Origin: Stenotrophomonas sp. HITSZ_GD
GTDB taxonomy: Bacteria > Pseudomonadota > Gammaproteobacteria > Xanthomonadales > Xanthomonadaceae
Assembly: GCF_029543105.1 (NCBI RefSeq)
Contig: NZ_JARQXB010000004.1
Coordinates: 248,001 to 312,000, forward strand
Length of the DNA: 64,000 nt
Reading direction: 5' to 3'
In this document: positions 21,470 to 29,786 of the stretch, in pieces
Layout of the letters: every line of letters begins with the position of its first letter
Position numbering within the stretch: the stretch's first letter is position 1
The notes under the pieces: model-generated
Database searches by the model: none
What the model was told of the DNA's origin: nothing
What the model saw: the letters and a program-made list of their open reading frames with translations, nothing else
Program-made: the position numbers and the translations under genes

Positions 21470-22651
21470 ATGAATGCCGCGATGAATATGCCGTTCGACA
21501 CGGCCGACCTCAACGAAGAGCAGGAAGCGTTCCGCCAGGCCGCGCGCGATTTCGCGCTGAAGGAGCTGGCCCCGCATGCCGCCCAGTGGGACGAAGAGGG
21601 GCACTTCCCACGCGAGGCGCTGGCCAAGGGCGGCGAGCTGGGCTTCTGCGGCCTGTATACCGACGAAGCCTGCGGCGGCCTGGGCCTGAAGCGCCTGGAT
21701 TCAGCCATCGTGTTCGAGGAGATGGCGGTGGTCGATCCTTCGACCTCGGCGTTCTTCTCCATCCACAACATGGCGACCTGGCTGATCGCCAGCTTCGCGC
21801 AGGAGCCGGTGCGCCAGCACTGGGGCCCGCTGCTGGCCAGCGGCGAGAAGCTGGCCTCCTACTGCCTCACCGAGCCGGGCGCCGGGTCCGACGCCGCCAA
21901 CCTGAAGACCCGCGCCGTGCGCGACGGCGACGACTACGTGCTGGACGGCAGCAAGGCCTTCATCTCCGGCGCCGGTGCCACCGACGTGCTGGTGGTGATG
22001 GCGCGTACCGGCGAGGAGGGCGCGCGCGGCATCAGCGCCTTCGCCGTGCCGGCCGATGCGAAGGGCATCAGCTACGGCCGCAAGGAGGACAAGATGGGCT
22101 GGAACAGCCAGCCCACGCGCGGCATCACCTTCGAGAGCGTGCGCATTCCGGCCGGCCACCTGCTCGGCAAGGAAGGCGAGGGCTTCAAGCTGGCGATGAA
22201 GGCGCTGGACGGCGGCCGCATCAACATCGCCGCCTGCTCGCTGGGTGCCGCGCAGGGCGCGTTGGACGCGGCGCGCCGCTACATGGGCGAGCGCCGCCAG
22301 TTCGGCAAGAAACTGGCCGATTTCCAGGCGCTGCAGTTCAAGCTCGCCGACATGGCGACCCAACTGGTGGCCGCGCGCCAGATGGTGCACACCGCCGCGC
22401 GCAAGCTCGATGCCGGCGCGCGCGATGCCACCGTGTGGTGCGCGATGGCCAAGCGTTTCGCCACCGACGCGGGCTTTGCCATCTGCGACGAGGCGCTGCA
22501 GATCCACGGCGGCTACGGCTACATCCGCGAGTACCCGATCGAGCGCCTGCTGCGCGACAGCCGCGTGCACCGCATCCTGGAAGGCACCAACGAGGTGATG
22601 CGCATGATCATCGCCCGCCACCTGCTGAGCACCGAGGAGGAGCTGCGATGA
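21470..22651 (+). CDS. acyl-CoA dehydrogenase, probable isobutyryl-CoA dehydrogenase
   Basis: This is a 393-residue FAD acyl-CoA dehydrogenase. CLTEPGAGSDAA and FISGAGATDVLVVMART bind flavin and substrate, and the C-terminal QIHGGYGYIREYPIERLLRDSRVHRILEGTNEV holds the family signature (here read in pieces); the catalytic Glu sits in the YIREYP/LEGTNE region, depending on subclass. Position in the mms operon points to isobutyryl-CoA to methacrylyl-CoA (ACAD8-like). An in-frame GTG at 21461 is possible, but the ATG at 21470 is cleaner. It overlaps the next gene by 4 bases. Confidence 0.9.
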   Translation: MNAAMNMPFDTADLNEEQEAFRQAARDFALKELAPHAAQWDEEGHFPREALAKGGELGFCGLYTDEACGGLGLKRLDSAIVFEEMAVVDPSTSAFFSIHNMATWLIASFAQEPVRQHWGPLLASGEKLASYCLTEPGAGSDAANLKTRAVRDGDDYVLDGSKAFISGAGATDVLVVMARTGEEGARGISAFAVPADAKGISYGRKEDKMGWNSQPTRGITFESVRIPAGHLLGKEGEGFKLAMKALDGGRINIAACSLGAAQGALDAARRYMGERRQFGKKLADFQALQFKLADMATQLVAARQMVHTAARKLDAGARDATVWCAMAKRFATDAGFAICDEALQIHGGYGYIREYPIERLLRDSRVHRILEGTNEVMRMIIARHLLSTEEELR

Positions 22652-23445
22652 GCGACTGGCTGCAGCGCGAACACACCGGCCTGAAGGTCGAGCGCGACGG
22701 CCATGTCGCCGTCGTGACCCTGAGTAACCCGCCGGCCAATACCTGGACCGTGCACAGCCTGGCCGCGTTGCGCGACCTGGTGAAGGCGCTGGACGCCGAC
22801 CGCGGCATCTATGCGCTGGTGATCACCGGCGAGGGCGAGAAGTTCTTTTCCGCCGGCGCCGATCTCAAGCAGTTCGCCTCCGGCGACAAGGCCGCCGCAC
22901 GCGAGGCCGCGCGCCGTTTTGGCGAGGCGTTCGAGGCGCTGAGCGCCTTCCGCGGCGTGTCGATCGCGGCGATCAACGGCTATGCGATGGGCGGCGGGCT
23001 GGAATGCGCGCTGGCCTGCGACCTGCGCATCGCCGAGGCGCAGGCGCAGATGGCGTTGCCCGAGGCCGCCGTGGGCCTGCTGCCGTGCGCCGGCGGTACG
23101 CAGAACCTGCCGCGCCTGGTGGGCGAAGGCTGGGCGAAGCGGATGATCCTGCTGGGAGAGCGCGTGGACGCCGATACCGCGCTGCGCATCGGCCTGGTCG
23201 AAGAAGTGGTGGCCAAGGGCGAAGCAAAGGCGCGCGCGCTGGAATGGGCGCACCAGGCCGGCAAGCAGAGCCCGGGCAGCGTGGCCGCGTGCAAGGCACT
23301 CGTGCAGTCCACCCGCCATGGCAGCCACGCCGCCGCGCTGGTGGCCGAGCGCGAGGCCTTTGTGGACCTGTTCGATACCGCCGACCAGGCCGAAGGCGTC
23401 AACGCCTTCCTGGAAAAGCGCGCGGCGCAGTGGAAGAACGCATGA
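22648..23445 (+). CDS. enoyl-CoA hydratase/isomerase family
   Basis: This is a 265-residue crotonase-fold enzyme. FFSAGADLKQF and INGYAMGGGLECALACDLRIA form the oxyanion hole, and ALPEAAVGLLPCAGGTQNLPRLVG follows. The first catalytic Glu (GGLE) is present; the second Glu position reads LPEAAVGLLPC. In this operon it should hydrate methacrylyl-CoA to 3-hydroxyisobutyryl-CoA. The start ATG overlaps the upstream TGA (ATGA), as does its own end with the next gene, giving tight coupling. Confidence 0.9.
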   Translation: MSDWLQREHTGLKVERDGHVAVVTLSNPPANTWTVHSLAALRDLVKALDADRGIYALVITGEGEKFFSAGADLKQFASGDKAAAREAARRFGEAFEALSAFRGVSIAAINGYAMGGGLECALACDLRIAEAQAQMALPEAAVGLLPCAGGTQNLPRLVGEGWAKRMILLGERVDADTALRIGLVEEVVAKGEAKARALEWAHQAGKQSPGSVAACKALVQSTRHGSHAAALVAEREAFVDLFDTADQAEGVNAFLEKRAAQWKNA

Positions 23446-24593
23446 ACATCGCCGACAACGCGCAAGCGCCGGTTCTCTTCGAGACCCGCGAAGGGCAGGG
23501 CGGCCACCGCATCGGCATCGCCACGCTCAACGCACCCAAGACGCTCAACGGCCTGTCGCTGGAGATGACGCGGCTGCTCGACGCGCAGCTGCGCGCGTGG
23601 GCCGCCGACGAAGCGGTGGCCTGCGTGGTGCTGCGCGGCGCCGGCGACAAGGCGTTCTGCGCCGGCGGCGACCTGCACGGCCTGTACCGCAGCATGGTCG
23701 AGTACCGCCAGTCCGGCGCGACGGACATCACCGCCAACCGCTACGCCGCGCAGTTCTTCGAGGAGGAATACCGCCTCGACTACTTCATCCACACCTATCC
23801 CAAGCCGATCCTGTGCTGGGGCCACGGCATCGTGATGGGCGGCGGCATCGGGTTGATGTCCGGTGCCAGCCACCGGGTGGTGACCGAACGCTCGAAGCTG
23901 GCCATGCCGGAAATTACCGTCGGGCTGTTCCCGGACGTGGGCGGCAGCTGGCTGATGCGGCGCGTGCCGGGTGGGGCGGGCATCTTCCTCGCGCTGACCG
24001 GCGCGCCCTTGAATGCCAGCGACGCGATCTACGCCGGATTGGCCGATTACCAGTTGGAGCATGCCCAGTACGACGCGGTGATCGACGCGCTCGCTGCGCA
24101 CGCGTGGCAGGGCGATGCGACGCAGGATCGCGCGCGCCTGGGCGAGTTCCTGGCGGGGTTGGCCCAGCCGTTGTCGCCCGGTCCGTTGCAGATGCACGCC
24201 GAGTTGATCGAACACCTGGTCAGCGCCGGCTCGCTGGAGCGCGTGGTCGGGGCGATCGAGGCGTTGTCGAGCGAGGATCCGTGGTTGCAGGCCGCGCGCG
24301 CCACCCTGGCCGCCGGTTCGCCCGGCTCGGCGCGATTGGCCTGGGCGCTGCAGCACGACGACGGCACCCGCACGCTGGCCGATACGTTCCGTACCGAATA
24401 CGGGGTGGCGCTGCATGCCGCCGCGCATGGCGATTTCGCCGAGGGCATCCGCGCGCTGTTGATCGACAAGGATCGCCAGCCGCACTGGAACCCGGCGCTG
24501 CTGGCACATGCCGATGCGAGCTGGGCCGAAACCTTCTTCCAATCCCCCTGGCCGGCCGCGGCGCACCCGCTGGCCGACCTGGGCCACGCCTGA
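23442..24593 (+). CDS. 3-hydroxyisobutyryl-CoA hydrolase
   Basis: This is a 383-residue crotonase-superfamily hydrolase, longer than the hydratase by a C-terminal extension, as expected for HIBCH. Hallmarks are FCAGGDLHGLYR, GHGIVMGGGIGLMSGASHRVVTE, MPEITVGLFPDVGGSWLMRR (the conserved E-GLFPD-GG pattern) and a C-terminal RALLIDKDRQPHW. It releases 3-hydroxyisobutyrate from CoA, disposing of reactive methacrylyl-CoA. The start ATG at 23442 overlaps the upstream stop. Confidence 0.95.
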   Translation: MNIADNAQAPVLFETREGQGGHRIGIATLNAPKTLNGLSLEMTRLLDAQLRAWAADEAVACVVLRGAGDKAFCAGGDLHGLYRSMVEYRQSGATDITANRYAAQFFEEEYRLDYFIHTYPKPILCWGHGIVMGGGIGLMSGASHRVVTERSKLAMPEITVGLFPDVGGSWLMRRVPGGAGIFLALTGAPLNASDAIYAGLADYQLEHAQYDAVIDALAAHAWQGDATQDRARLGEFLAGLAQPLSPGPLQMHAELIEHLVSAGSLERVVGAIEALSSEDPWLQAARATLAAGSPGSARLAWALQHDDGTRTLADTFRTEYGVALHAAAHGDFAEGIRALLIDKDRQPHWNPALLAHADASWAETFFQSPWPAAAHPLADLGHA

Positions 24594-24606
24594 CGGAGAC
24601 ATTGCA

Positions 24607-25494
24607 ATGAGCCGGATCGCTTTCATCGGACTGGGCAACATGGGCGGGCCGATGGCCGCCAACCTCGCCAAGGCCGGCCACGCGCTGCGCGTGTTCGACC
24701 TGGTGCCCGCCGCGCTGGAGGCCGCCGTCGCCGCCGGCGCCCACGCCGCCAGTTCCGCCGCCGACACGCTGGCCGACGCCGAAGTCGTCATCTCGATGCT
24801 GCCGGCCAGCCGTCACGTCGAAGGGCTGTACCTGGGCGAGCACGGCATCCTGGAGAAGATCCCCGCCGGTGCGCTGGTGATCGACTGCAGCACGATTGCG
24901 CCGGCCAGCGCGCGCAAGGTGGCCGAGGCCGCCGCCGCGCGCGGCTTGCAGATGCTGGACGCACCGGTTTCCGGCGGCACCGCCGGCGCGGCCGCCGGCA
25001 CGCTGACCTTCATCGTCGGCGGCGGCGCCGAGGCGCTGGAACGCGCGCGCCCGTTCCTGCAGGCGATGGGCAAGAACATCTTCCACGTCGGCGAAAGCGG
25101 CGCCGGGCAGGTCGCCAAGCTGTGCAACAACATGGCGCTGGGCGTGATCATGGCGGTGACGGGCGAGGCGATCGCCCTGGGCACCGCGCATGGGCTGGAC
25201 GCCAAGGTGCTGTCGCAGATGATGGCGGTGAGCACCGGCCGCAGCTGGGCCACCGAAGTGTGCAACCCGTGGCCGGGCGTGCTGGAGAATGCGCCGGCGT
25301 CGCGCGGCTACACTGGTGGTTTCGGCAACGACCTGATGCTCAAGGACCTCGGGCTGGCGGTGGAGGCGGCGATGGGCGTGGGCGCCTCGATCCCGCTCGG
25401 CGAACTGGCGCGCAACCTCTATGCGATGAACAGCCGCGCCGGCAACGGCAAGCTGGATTTTTCCTCGGTGGTGAAGCTGGTCTCGAAGAACTGA
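24607..25494 (+). CDS. mmsB: 3-hydroxyisobutyrate dehydrogenase
   Basis: This is a 295-residue beta-hydroxyacid dehydrogenase that oxidises 3-hydroxyisobutyrate to methylmalonate semialdehyde with NAD+. The N-terminal Rossmann motif FIGLGNMGGPMAANLAKAGH is followed by the substrate loop DAPVSGGTAGAAAGTLTFIVGG, the catalytic Lys in AGQVAKLCNNMALG, and KDLGLAVEAA. It is the last gene of the valine operon and its product feeds MmsA. A hairpin follows 10 bases after the stop. Confidence 0.96.
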   Translation: MSRIAFIGLGNMGGPMAANLAKAGHALRVFDLVPAALEAAVAAGAHAASSAADTLADAEVVISMLPASRHVEGLYLGEHGILEKIPAGALVIDCSTIAPASARKVAEAAAARGLQMLDAPVSGGTAGAAAGTLTFIVGGGAEALERARPFLQAMGKNIFHVGESGAGQVAKLCNNMALGVIMAVTGEAIALGTAHGLDAKVLSQMMAVSTGRSWATEVCNPWPGVLENAPASRGYTGGFGNDLMLKDLGLAVEAAMGVGASIPLGELARNLYAMNSRAGNGKLDFSSVVKLVSKN

Positions 25495-25504
25495 GGCGCG
25501 GGCG

Positions 25505-25538
25505 CGTCGGTGCCGCGCGGCCCGCCGCGGCACCGACG
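25505..25538 (+). terminator. long hairpin after mmsB
   Basis: A perfect 13-bp stem (25505-25517 with 25526-25538) has an 8-base loop. There is no T-tract directly behind it (a TTTT occurs 13 bases later), so it may be a terminator or an mRNA 3'-end stabiliser. Confidence 0.55.
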
Positions 25539-25552
25539 GACTGCATGCTGTT

Positions 25553-25613
25553 TTGCAGGAGCGGCTTCAGCCGCGACCGCCTGATGCGATGGGTCGCGGC
25601 TGAAGCCGCTCCT
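25553..25613. repeat. REP-like pair (BIME-like inverted elements), copy 2
   Basis: Two 22-base elements, each with core GCGGCT-TC-AGCCGC, lie in perfect inverted orientation (25557-25578 and 25592-25613) with a 13-base spacer. The left arm extended to 25553-25576 matches the element at 40618-40641 (opposite strand) in 23 of 24 bases; the single difference is in the hairpin loop. Confidence 0.75.
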
Positions 25614-25700
25614 ACAGGGTAGGCCGTTGCGTTCCGTCGCGGCCCGTGCCGCACCCCTTTGCATGCGTGCAGCCTCAAGCATGCCCCCGTCGCCTGCGTG

Positions 25701-25743
25701 TAATAGTCTCCGCGTGCACTGGCCGCCTATCGTGGCGGCCAGT
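25701..25743 (+). promoter_or_regulatory. promoter and leader hairpin of the cation-efflux gene
   Basis: A TAATAG -10-like box at 25701-25706 is followed by a perfect 10-bp inverted repeat, ACTGGCCGCC / GGCGGCCAGT (25718-25727 with 25734-25743), with loop TATCGT. The hairpin ends just before the Shine-Dalgarno AAGGA (25746-25750). It could be a metal-sensor operator or an RNA structure. Confidence 0.4.
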
Positions 25744-25759
25744 CCAAGGAACCTGCGCG

Positions 25760-26770
25760 ATGGGACACGACCACAACCACGCCCCCAGCGAGATCCGCCA
25801 CGAAAAGCCGCTGTGGTGGGCGCTCGCCCTGACCGGCGGCTTCCTCGTCGCCGAAATCGCCGGTGCGTTCGTCACCGGCAGCCTGGCGCTGCTTTCCGAC
25901 GCGGCGCACATGGCGACCGACACGCTGGGCCTGATGATCGCGCTGGTCGCGGTACGCCTGAGCCGCCGCCCGCCCGATGTTAAGCGCACCTACGGCTACG
26001 CCCGCCTGGAAGCGCTCGGCGCGCTGGCCAATGGCGCGCTGCTGTTCGGCGTGGGCGCCTACATCCTGTGGGAGGCCGTGCAGCGCTTCCGCGCACCGCA
26101 GGCGGTGGGCGACACCGGCATGCTGGTGATCGCCGCGCTCGGGCTGGTGGTCAACCTGATCGCGATGCGCCTGCTGCGTGCGGGCGCGGGCGAGAGCCTC
26201 AACGTCAAGGGCGCGTACCTGGAAGTGTGGAGCGACATGCTCGGCTCGGTGGCGGTGATCATCGGCGCGCTGGCGATCCGCTTTACCGGCTGGCAATGGA
26301 TCGACCCGGTGCTGGCGGTGCTGATCGGCCTGTGGGTGCTGCCGCGCACGTGGCTGTTGCTGCGCGAGGCGTTCAACGTGCTGCTGGAAGGCGTGCCCAA
26401 GGGCGTGGACCTGACGGCGGTGCGCGCGGCGTTGTGCGCCCAGCCCGGCGTGGTGGATGTGCACGACCTGCACGTGTGGGCATTGGCGTCGAGCACGCCG
26501 GCCTTGACCGCGCACGTGGTGGCGGCCGACGGCGTGGACGGCGACGGCCTGCGGCGCACGCTGGCGGCGGTGCTGCACGCGAAGTTCGACATCGACCACG
26601 TGACCCTGCAGGTCGAGGCCGATCACTGCGGCGATGCCTGCGCGGTGCATCCGGCCGCGGGCAAGGCGCATGCGGCGCATGCGGGGCACGATCCTGCGGC
26701 ACATGCGCACGACGATGGGCACCGGCACGGCGCCGATGCGCAGGGGCACCACGGGCATCCGCATCCTTGA
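25760..26770 (+). CDS. cation diffusion facilitator, His-rich (CzcD/ZitB-like)
   Basis: This is a 336-residue inner-membrane metal exporter. The N-terminus is short and His-rich (MGHDHNHAPSE), with six predicted helices. The metal-site pattern is in LLSDAAHMATDTLG (helix 2, HxxxD) and LEVWSDMLGS (helix 5). A cytoplasmic CDF C-domain (VVDVHDLHVWALAS) is followed by a His/Asp-rich tail of about 40 residues (HAHDDGHRHGADAQGHHGHPHP in pieces). It probably moves Zn2+ (or Co/Cd) out by proton antiport. The start at 25760 has AAGGA upstream. It is monocistronic, convergent with the FadB-like gene. Confidence 0.92.
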   Translation: MGHDHNHAPSEIRHEKPLWWALALTGGFLVAEIAGAFVTGSLALLSDAAHMATDTLGLMIALVAVRLSRRPPDVKRTYGYARLEALGALANGALLFGVGAYILWEAVQRFRAPQAVGDTGMLVIAALGLVVNLIAMRLLRAGAGESLNVKGAYLEVWSDMLGSVAVIIGALAIRFTGWQWIDPVLAVLIGLWVLPRTWLLLREAFNVLLEGVPKGVDLTAVRAALCAQPGVVDVHDLHVWALASSTPALTAHVVAADGVDGDGLRRTLAAVLHAKFDIDHVTLQVEADHCGDACAVHPAAGKAHAAHAGHDPAAHAHDDGHRHGADAQGHHGHPHP

Positions 26771-26807
26771 GCGGGGCGTGGGCGGATGAAAGGCGGTGGC
26801 CGGCCCC

Positions 26808-26836
26808 AAAAGAAAACGCCGCCCGGAGGCGGCGTT
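26808..26836 (-). terminator. rho-independent terminator of the FadB-like gene
   Basis: A 9-bp stem, AACGCCGCC / GGCGGCGTT, with a 4-base loop is followed on the minus strand by TTTTCTTTT. It may also stop the converging efflux gene. Confidence 0.85.
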
Positions 26837-26858
26837 CTCATGTTGGCGGTGGCGAGGC

Positions 26859-28922
26859 TTACACCATCGGCTCGCGCAGCGCGGGCATGTCCCAGCCCGG
26901 ACGCGGCGCGAAGCGGTCGCCGTAGCGCGATTGCAGCGTCTTCAGGCGCTCCACCAGCGCATCGGCGCCGGTGGCGCGCACGTGCTGGATCGGGCCGCCG
27001 CGGAACGGCGCGAAACCGGTGCCGAAGATCACGCCGGCATCGAGCAGGTCGGCATCGCTCACCACGCCGTCGTGCAGGCACGCCACCGCTTCGTTGAGCA
27101 GCGGCAGGATCAGCCGATCCTCCAGGTCCGCCGGCGCCTCGTAGTCCTTCGGCACCTCCGGCTTCACCGCCTTGCCGTTCTCCCACTTGTACAGGCCCTG
27201 GCCGTCCTTCTTGCCGCGCTTGCCCGGCTCGACGGTCTTCAGCGCCGCGGGGATCGGCAGGCCCAGGAACGGGGCCAGTTCCTCGCCCACGCCGGCGGCG
27301 ACGTCCAGCCCCACGGTGTCGATCAGCTCGATCGGCCCCATCGGCATGCCGAACTTCACCGCCGCCTTGTCGATCACCGGCCCCGGAATGCCCTCGGCAT
27401 ACGCGGTCGCCGCCTCGAGCATGTACGGGAACAGCACGCGGTTGACCAGGAAGCCCGGCGTGCCGGCGACCGGCACGGGCAGCTTGTCCAGCGCCTTGCA
27501 GAAAGCGGCCAGGCGCTTGCGCGTTGCCTCGGCCATCGCGTCGTGCTGCACGATCTCCACCAGCGGCATCATCGCCACCGGGTTGAAGTAGTGCAGGCCG
27601 GCGAACTGCGCCGGGCGCTGGATGTGCTCGCGCAGCTCGGTGAGCGGGATGGAAGACGTGTTGGTGGTCAGCAGCGCGTCGGCCTTCATCTGCGGCTCGA
27701 CCTGCTGGTAGAGCTCGCGCTTGGCTTCCGGCTTCTCGATGATGGCCTCGATCACCAGGTCCGCCTGGGCCACGCCGTGGCCGGCCAGGTCGCTCTTCAG
27801 CCGCGCGGCCACCGCCGGGCGCTTGGCCGCGTCCTTGACCCGCTTGTTGAACAGCTCGTTGCCGCGCGCCAGCGCGCCGTCGATGAAGCGCTGCTCGCGG
27901 TCCTGCAAGGTGACCTCGAAGCCCTTGTAGGCCGACCAGGCGGCAATGTCGCCGCCCATCACGCCCGCGCCGACGACGTGCACGTGCCGGATGCCGTGAT
28001 CCTTCCCGCCCAGCCCCTTCAGCCGTTCGGTGAGGAAGAAGATGCGGATCAGGTTGCGCGCGGTCGGCGTGCCGGCCAGCTTCACCACCGCCTTGCGCTC
28101 GGCGTCCAGGCGGCCCTGGATGCCGGCGCCGCCGGCGCGCTGCCACACGTTGATCAGCGCATACGGCGCCGGGTAGTGCTCCTTGCGGGCCTTGCGCGCG
28201 ACCTGCTTGGTCATCTGCGGGGCGAGCAGCTTGCGCGCGAGCCAGGTGTTGGTCGCCCAGGCGGTGAAGCGCTGCTTGAACGGGCGCACCGTGCCGGACA
28301 GGATCAGCCCGACCGCGGTATCCACCAGCACGGCCGGCGCGGCCACCTTGTCCACCAGGCCCATCGCGCGAGCGGCGCTGGCCGACACGGTGCGGCCGGT
28401 GAGCATCAGGTCCATCGCCGCCGGCGCGCCGATCAGCCGCGGCAGGCGCGCGCTGCCGCCCCAGCCGGGGAAGATGCCCAGCTTGGTCTCCGGCAAGCCG
28501 ATGCGGGTGGAGGGATCGTCGGAGGCCACGCGGTAGCGGCAGGCCAGCGCGATCTCGGTGCCGCCGCCCATGCAGAAGCCGTGGATCGCGGCCACCGTGG
28601 GGCAGGGCAGCTCGGCGAGCTTCTGGAACACGGTCTGGCCGCGGCGGATCGCGTCGTTCACCGTGCCGCGGCGGTCGTATTCCTGGAACTCCTTGAGGTC
28701 GGCGCCGGCGATGAAGCCGTTCGCCTTGGCCGAACGGATCACCACCCCGCGCGGCGGATCGATCGCGATGCGCTCGATCAGGTCGGCCAGTTCCAGCAGC
28801 ACGTCCTGCGAGAAGGCGTTGACCGGCGCGTCGGCGCGGTCGAGGCTGAGCACCACGATGCCGTCATCGCGGATCTCGGTCTGCCAGTGACTGAATCGGA
28901 GGCCATCGAAGCCTGAAAGCAT
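26859..28922 (-). CDS. FadB/FadJ-like enoyl-CoA hydratase / 3-hydroxyacyl-CoA dehydrogenase
   Basis: This is a fused beta-oxidation enzyme of 687 residues. Residues 1-190 are crotonase (NGFIAGADLKEF, AAIHGFCMGGGTEIALACRYR, GLPETKLGIFPGWGGSARLP). A Rossmann domain follows (HVVGAGVMGGDIAAWSAYKG, TNTSSIPLTEL) and then the two 3HCDH C-domains (GTPGFLVNRVLFPYMLEA, FGMPMGPIELIDTVGLD). It converts trans-2-enoyl-CoA to 3-ketoacyl-CoA in the cytoplasm. The start is uncertain: ATG at 28922 (MLSGFDGLRFSHW) or 28934 (MVQPMLSG); neither has a strong Shine-Dalgarno. No thiolase gene adjoins; one lies at 54 kb. Confidence 0.93.
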   Translation of the reverse strand: MLSGFDGLRFSHWQTEIRDDGIVVLSLDRADAPVNAFSQDVLLELADLIERIAIDPPRGVVIRSAKANGFIAGADLKEFQEYDRRGTVNDAIRRGQTVFQKLAELPCPTVAAIHGFCMGGGTEIALACRYRVASDDPSTRIGLPETKLGIFPGWGGSARLPRLIGAPAAMDLMLTGRTVSASAARAMGLVDKVAAPAVLVDTAVGLILSGTVRPFKQRFTAWATNTWLARKLLAPQMTKQVARKARKEHYPAPYALINVWQRAGGAGIQGRLDAERKAVVKLAGTPTARNLIRIFFLTERLKGLGGKDHGIRHVHVVGAGVMGGDIAAWSAYKGFEVTLQDREQRFIDGALARGNELFNKRVKDAAKRPAVAARLKSDLAGHGVAQADLVIEAIIEKPEAKRELYQQVEPQMKADALLTTNTSSIPLTELREHIQRPAQFAGLHYFNPVAMMPLVEIVQHDAMAEATRKRLAAFCKALDKLPVPVAGTPGFLVNRVLFPYMLEAATAYAEGIPGPVIDKAAVKFGMPMGPIELIDTVGLDVAAGVGEELAPFLGLPIPAALKTVEPGKRGKKDGQGLYKWENGKAVKPEVPKDYEAPADLEDRLILPLLNEAVACLHDGVVSDADLLDAGVIFGTGFAPFRGGPIQHVRATGADALVERLKTLQSRYGDRFAPRPGWDMPALREPMV

Positions 28923-28956
28923 GGGTTGGACCATCCGCTTGTGTATGGAAGGGGCC

Positions 28957-28962
28957 GTTATC
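28957..28962 (-). promoter_or_regulatory. candidate -10 GATAAC for the FadB-like gene
   Basis: GATAAC on the minus strand lies 23 bases before the ATG at 28934 (35 before that at 28922). A TTGACG is present further upstream, but its spacing of 21 is too wide. Confidence 0.25.
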
Positions 28963-29093
28963 ATCCAGAGGTTGTTTCCTTCACGTCAAATCCCCAAGGA
29001 CAGGGGATGGGGTGACGCTCGCCCGGCCGGCCGTGGTCGCCAGGCTAGTGCAACGCCCGTTAACCTTGTGGCGTGGCGGTCGCGCGGCGCCCC

Positions 29094-29122
29094 TGAACTT
29101 TTCCCACCAGCGCTGGTCATAA
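29094..29122 (+). promoter_or_regulatory. sigma-E-type promoter of rpoE
   Basis: TGAACTT (-35, 29094-29100) and TCATAA (-10, 29117-29122) have 16 bases between them, close to the GGAACTT-N15/16-TCAAA form of RpoE-class promoters. It lies 38 bases before the rpoE ATG, as expected for autoregulation. Confidence 0.55.
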
Positions 29123-29159
29123 CGCCCGGACATGAAGGGCGACAGGAGTGCGGCCCGAC

Positions 29160-29786
29160 ATGGCCGAAGTCGAAACACCACAGGATCTGGACCTGGAGCT
29201 GGTCCGGCGCGTGCAGCGCGGCGAGAGCGCGGCGTTCGATGTATTGGTGCGCAAGTACCAGCACCGCATCGTCGCCCTGATCGGGCGCTACATCAGCGAC
29301 TGGAGCGAATGCCAGGACGTGGCCCAGGAGACGTTCCTGCGCGCATACCGCGCGCTGGGCAACTTCCGCGGCGACGCCCAGTTCTATACCTGGTTGCACC
29401 GCATCGCCGTGAACACCGCCAAGAACCACCTGGTCGCGCACAACCGCCGCCCGCCCACCGACGACATCGACGTCGCCGATGCCGAGCAGTTCGACGGGGC
29501 CACCCGTCTGCGCGACACCGATACCCCGGAGCGTGAACTGATGCGCCAGGAGCTGGAACAAACCGTGATGAAGGCGGTCCAAGCCTTGCCGGAAGAACTC
29601 CGGGCGGCCATCACCCTGCGCGAGGTGGAGGGCCTGAGCTACGAGGAAATCGCGCAGAAGATGGATTGCCCGATCGGAACGGTGCGCTCGCGCATCTTCC
29701 GGGCGCGCGAGGCCATCGACGCCGAGCTGCGGCCTCTGCTGGAGACCGACAGCGCCACCCGTGATCGACAGCGTGATCGTGTATGA
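29160..29786 (+). CDS. rpoE: extracytoplasmic-stress sigma factor RpoE
   Basis: This is a 208-residue ECF sigma-70 factor. Region 2 (LVRKYQHRIVALIGRYISD, CQDVAQETFLRAYRAL, FYTWLHRIAVNTAKN) binds -10 DNA and core. Region 4 (LPEELRAAITLREVEGLSYEEIAQKMDCPIGTVRSRIFRAREAI, in pieces) is the -35-reading helix-turn-helix. It is closely like E. coli RpoE / P. aeruginosa AlgU. The start ATG at 29160 gives MAEVETPQDLDLELV; a GTG at 29148 is in frame, but the AGGAG at 29144-29148 supports the ATG. It overlaps rseA by 4 bases. Confidence 0.96.
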   Translation: MAEVETPQDLDLELVRRVQRGESAAFDVLVRKYQHRIVALIGRYISDWSECQDVAQETFLRAYRALGNFRGDAQFYTWLHRIAVNTAKNHLVAHNRRPPTDDIDVADAEQFDGATRLRDTDTPERELMRQELEQTVMKAVQALPEELRAAITLREVEGLSYEEIAQKMDCPIGTVRSRIFRAREAIDAELRPLLETDSATRDRQRDRV

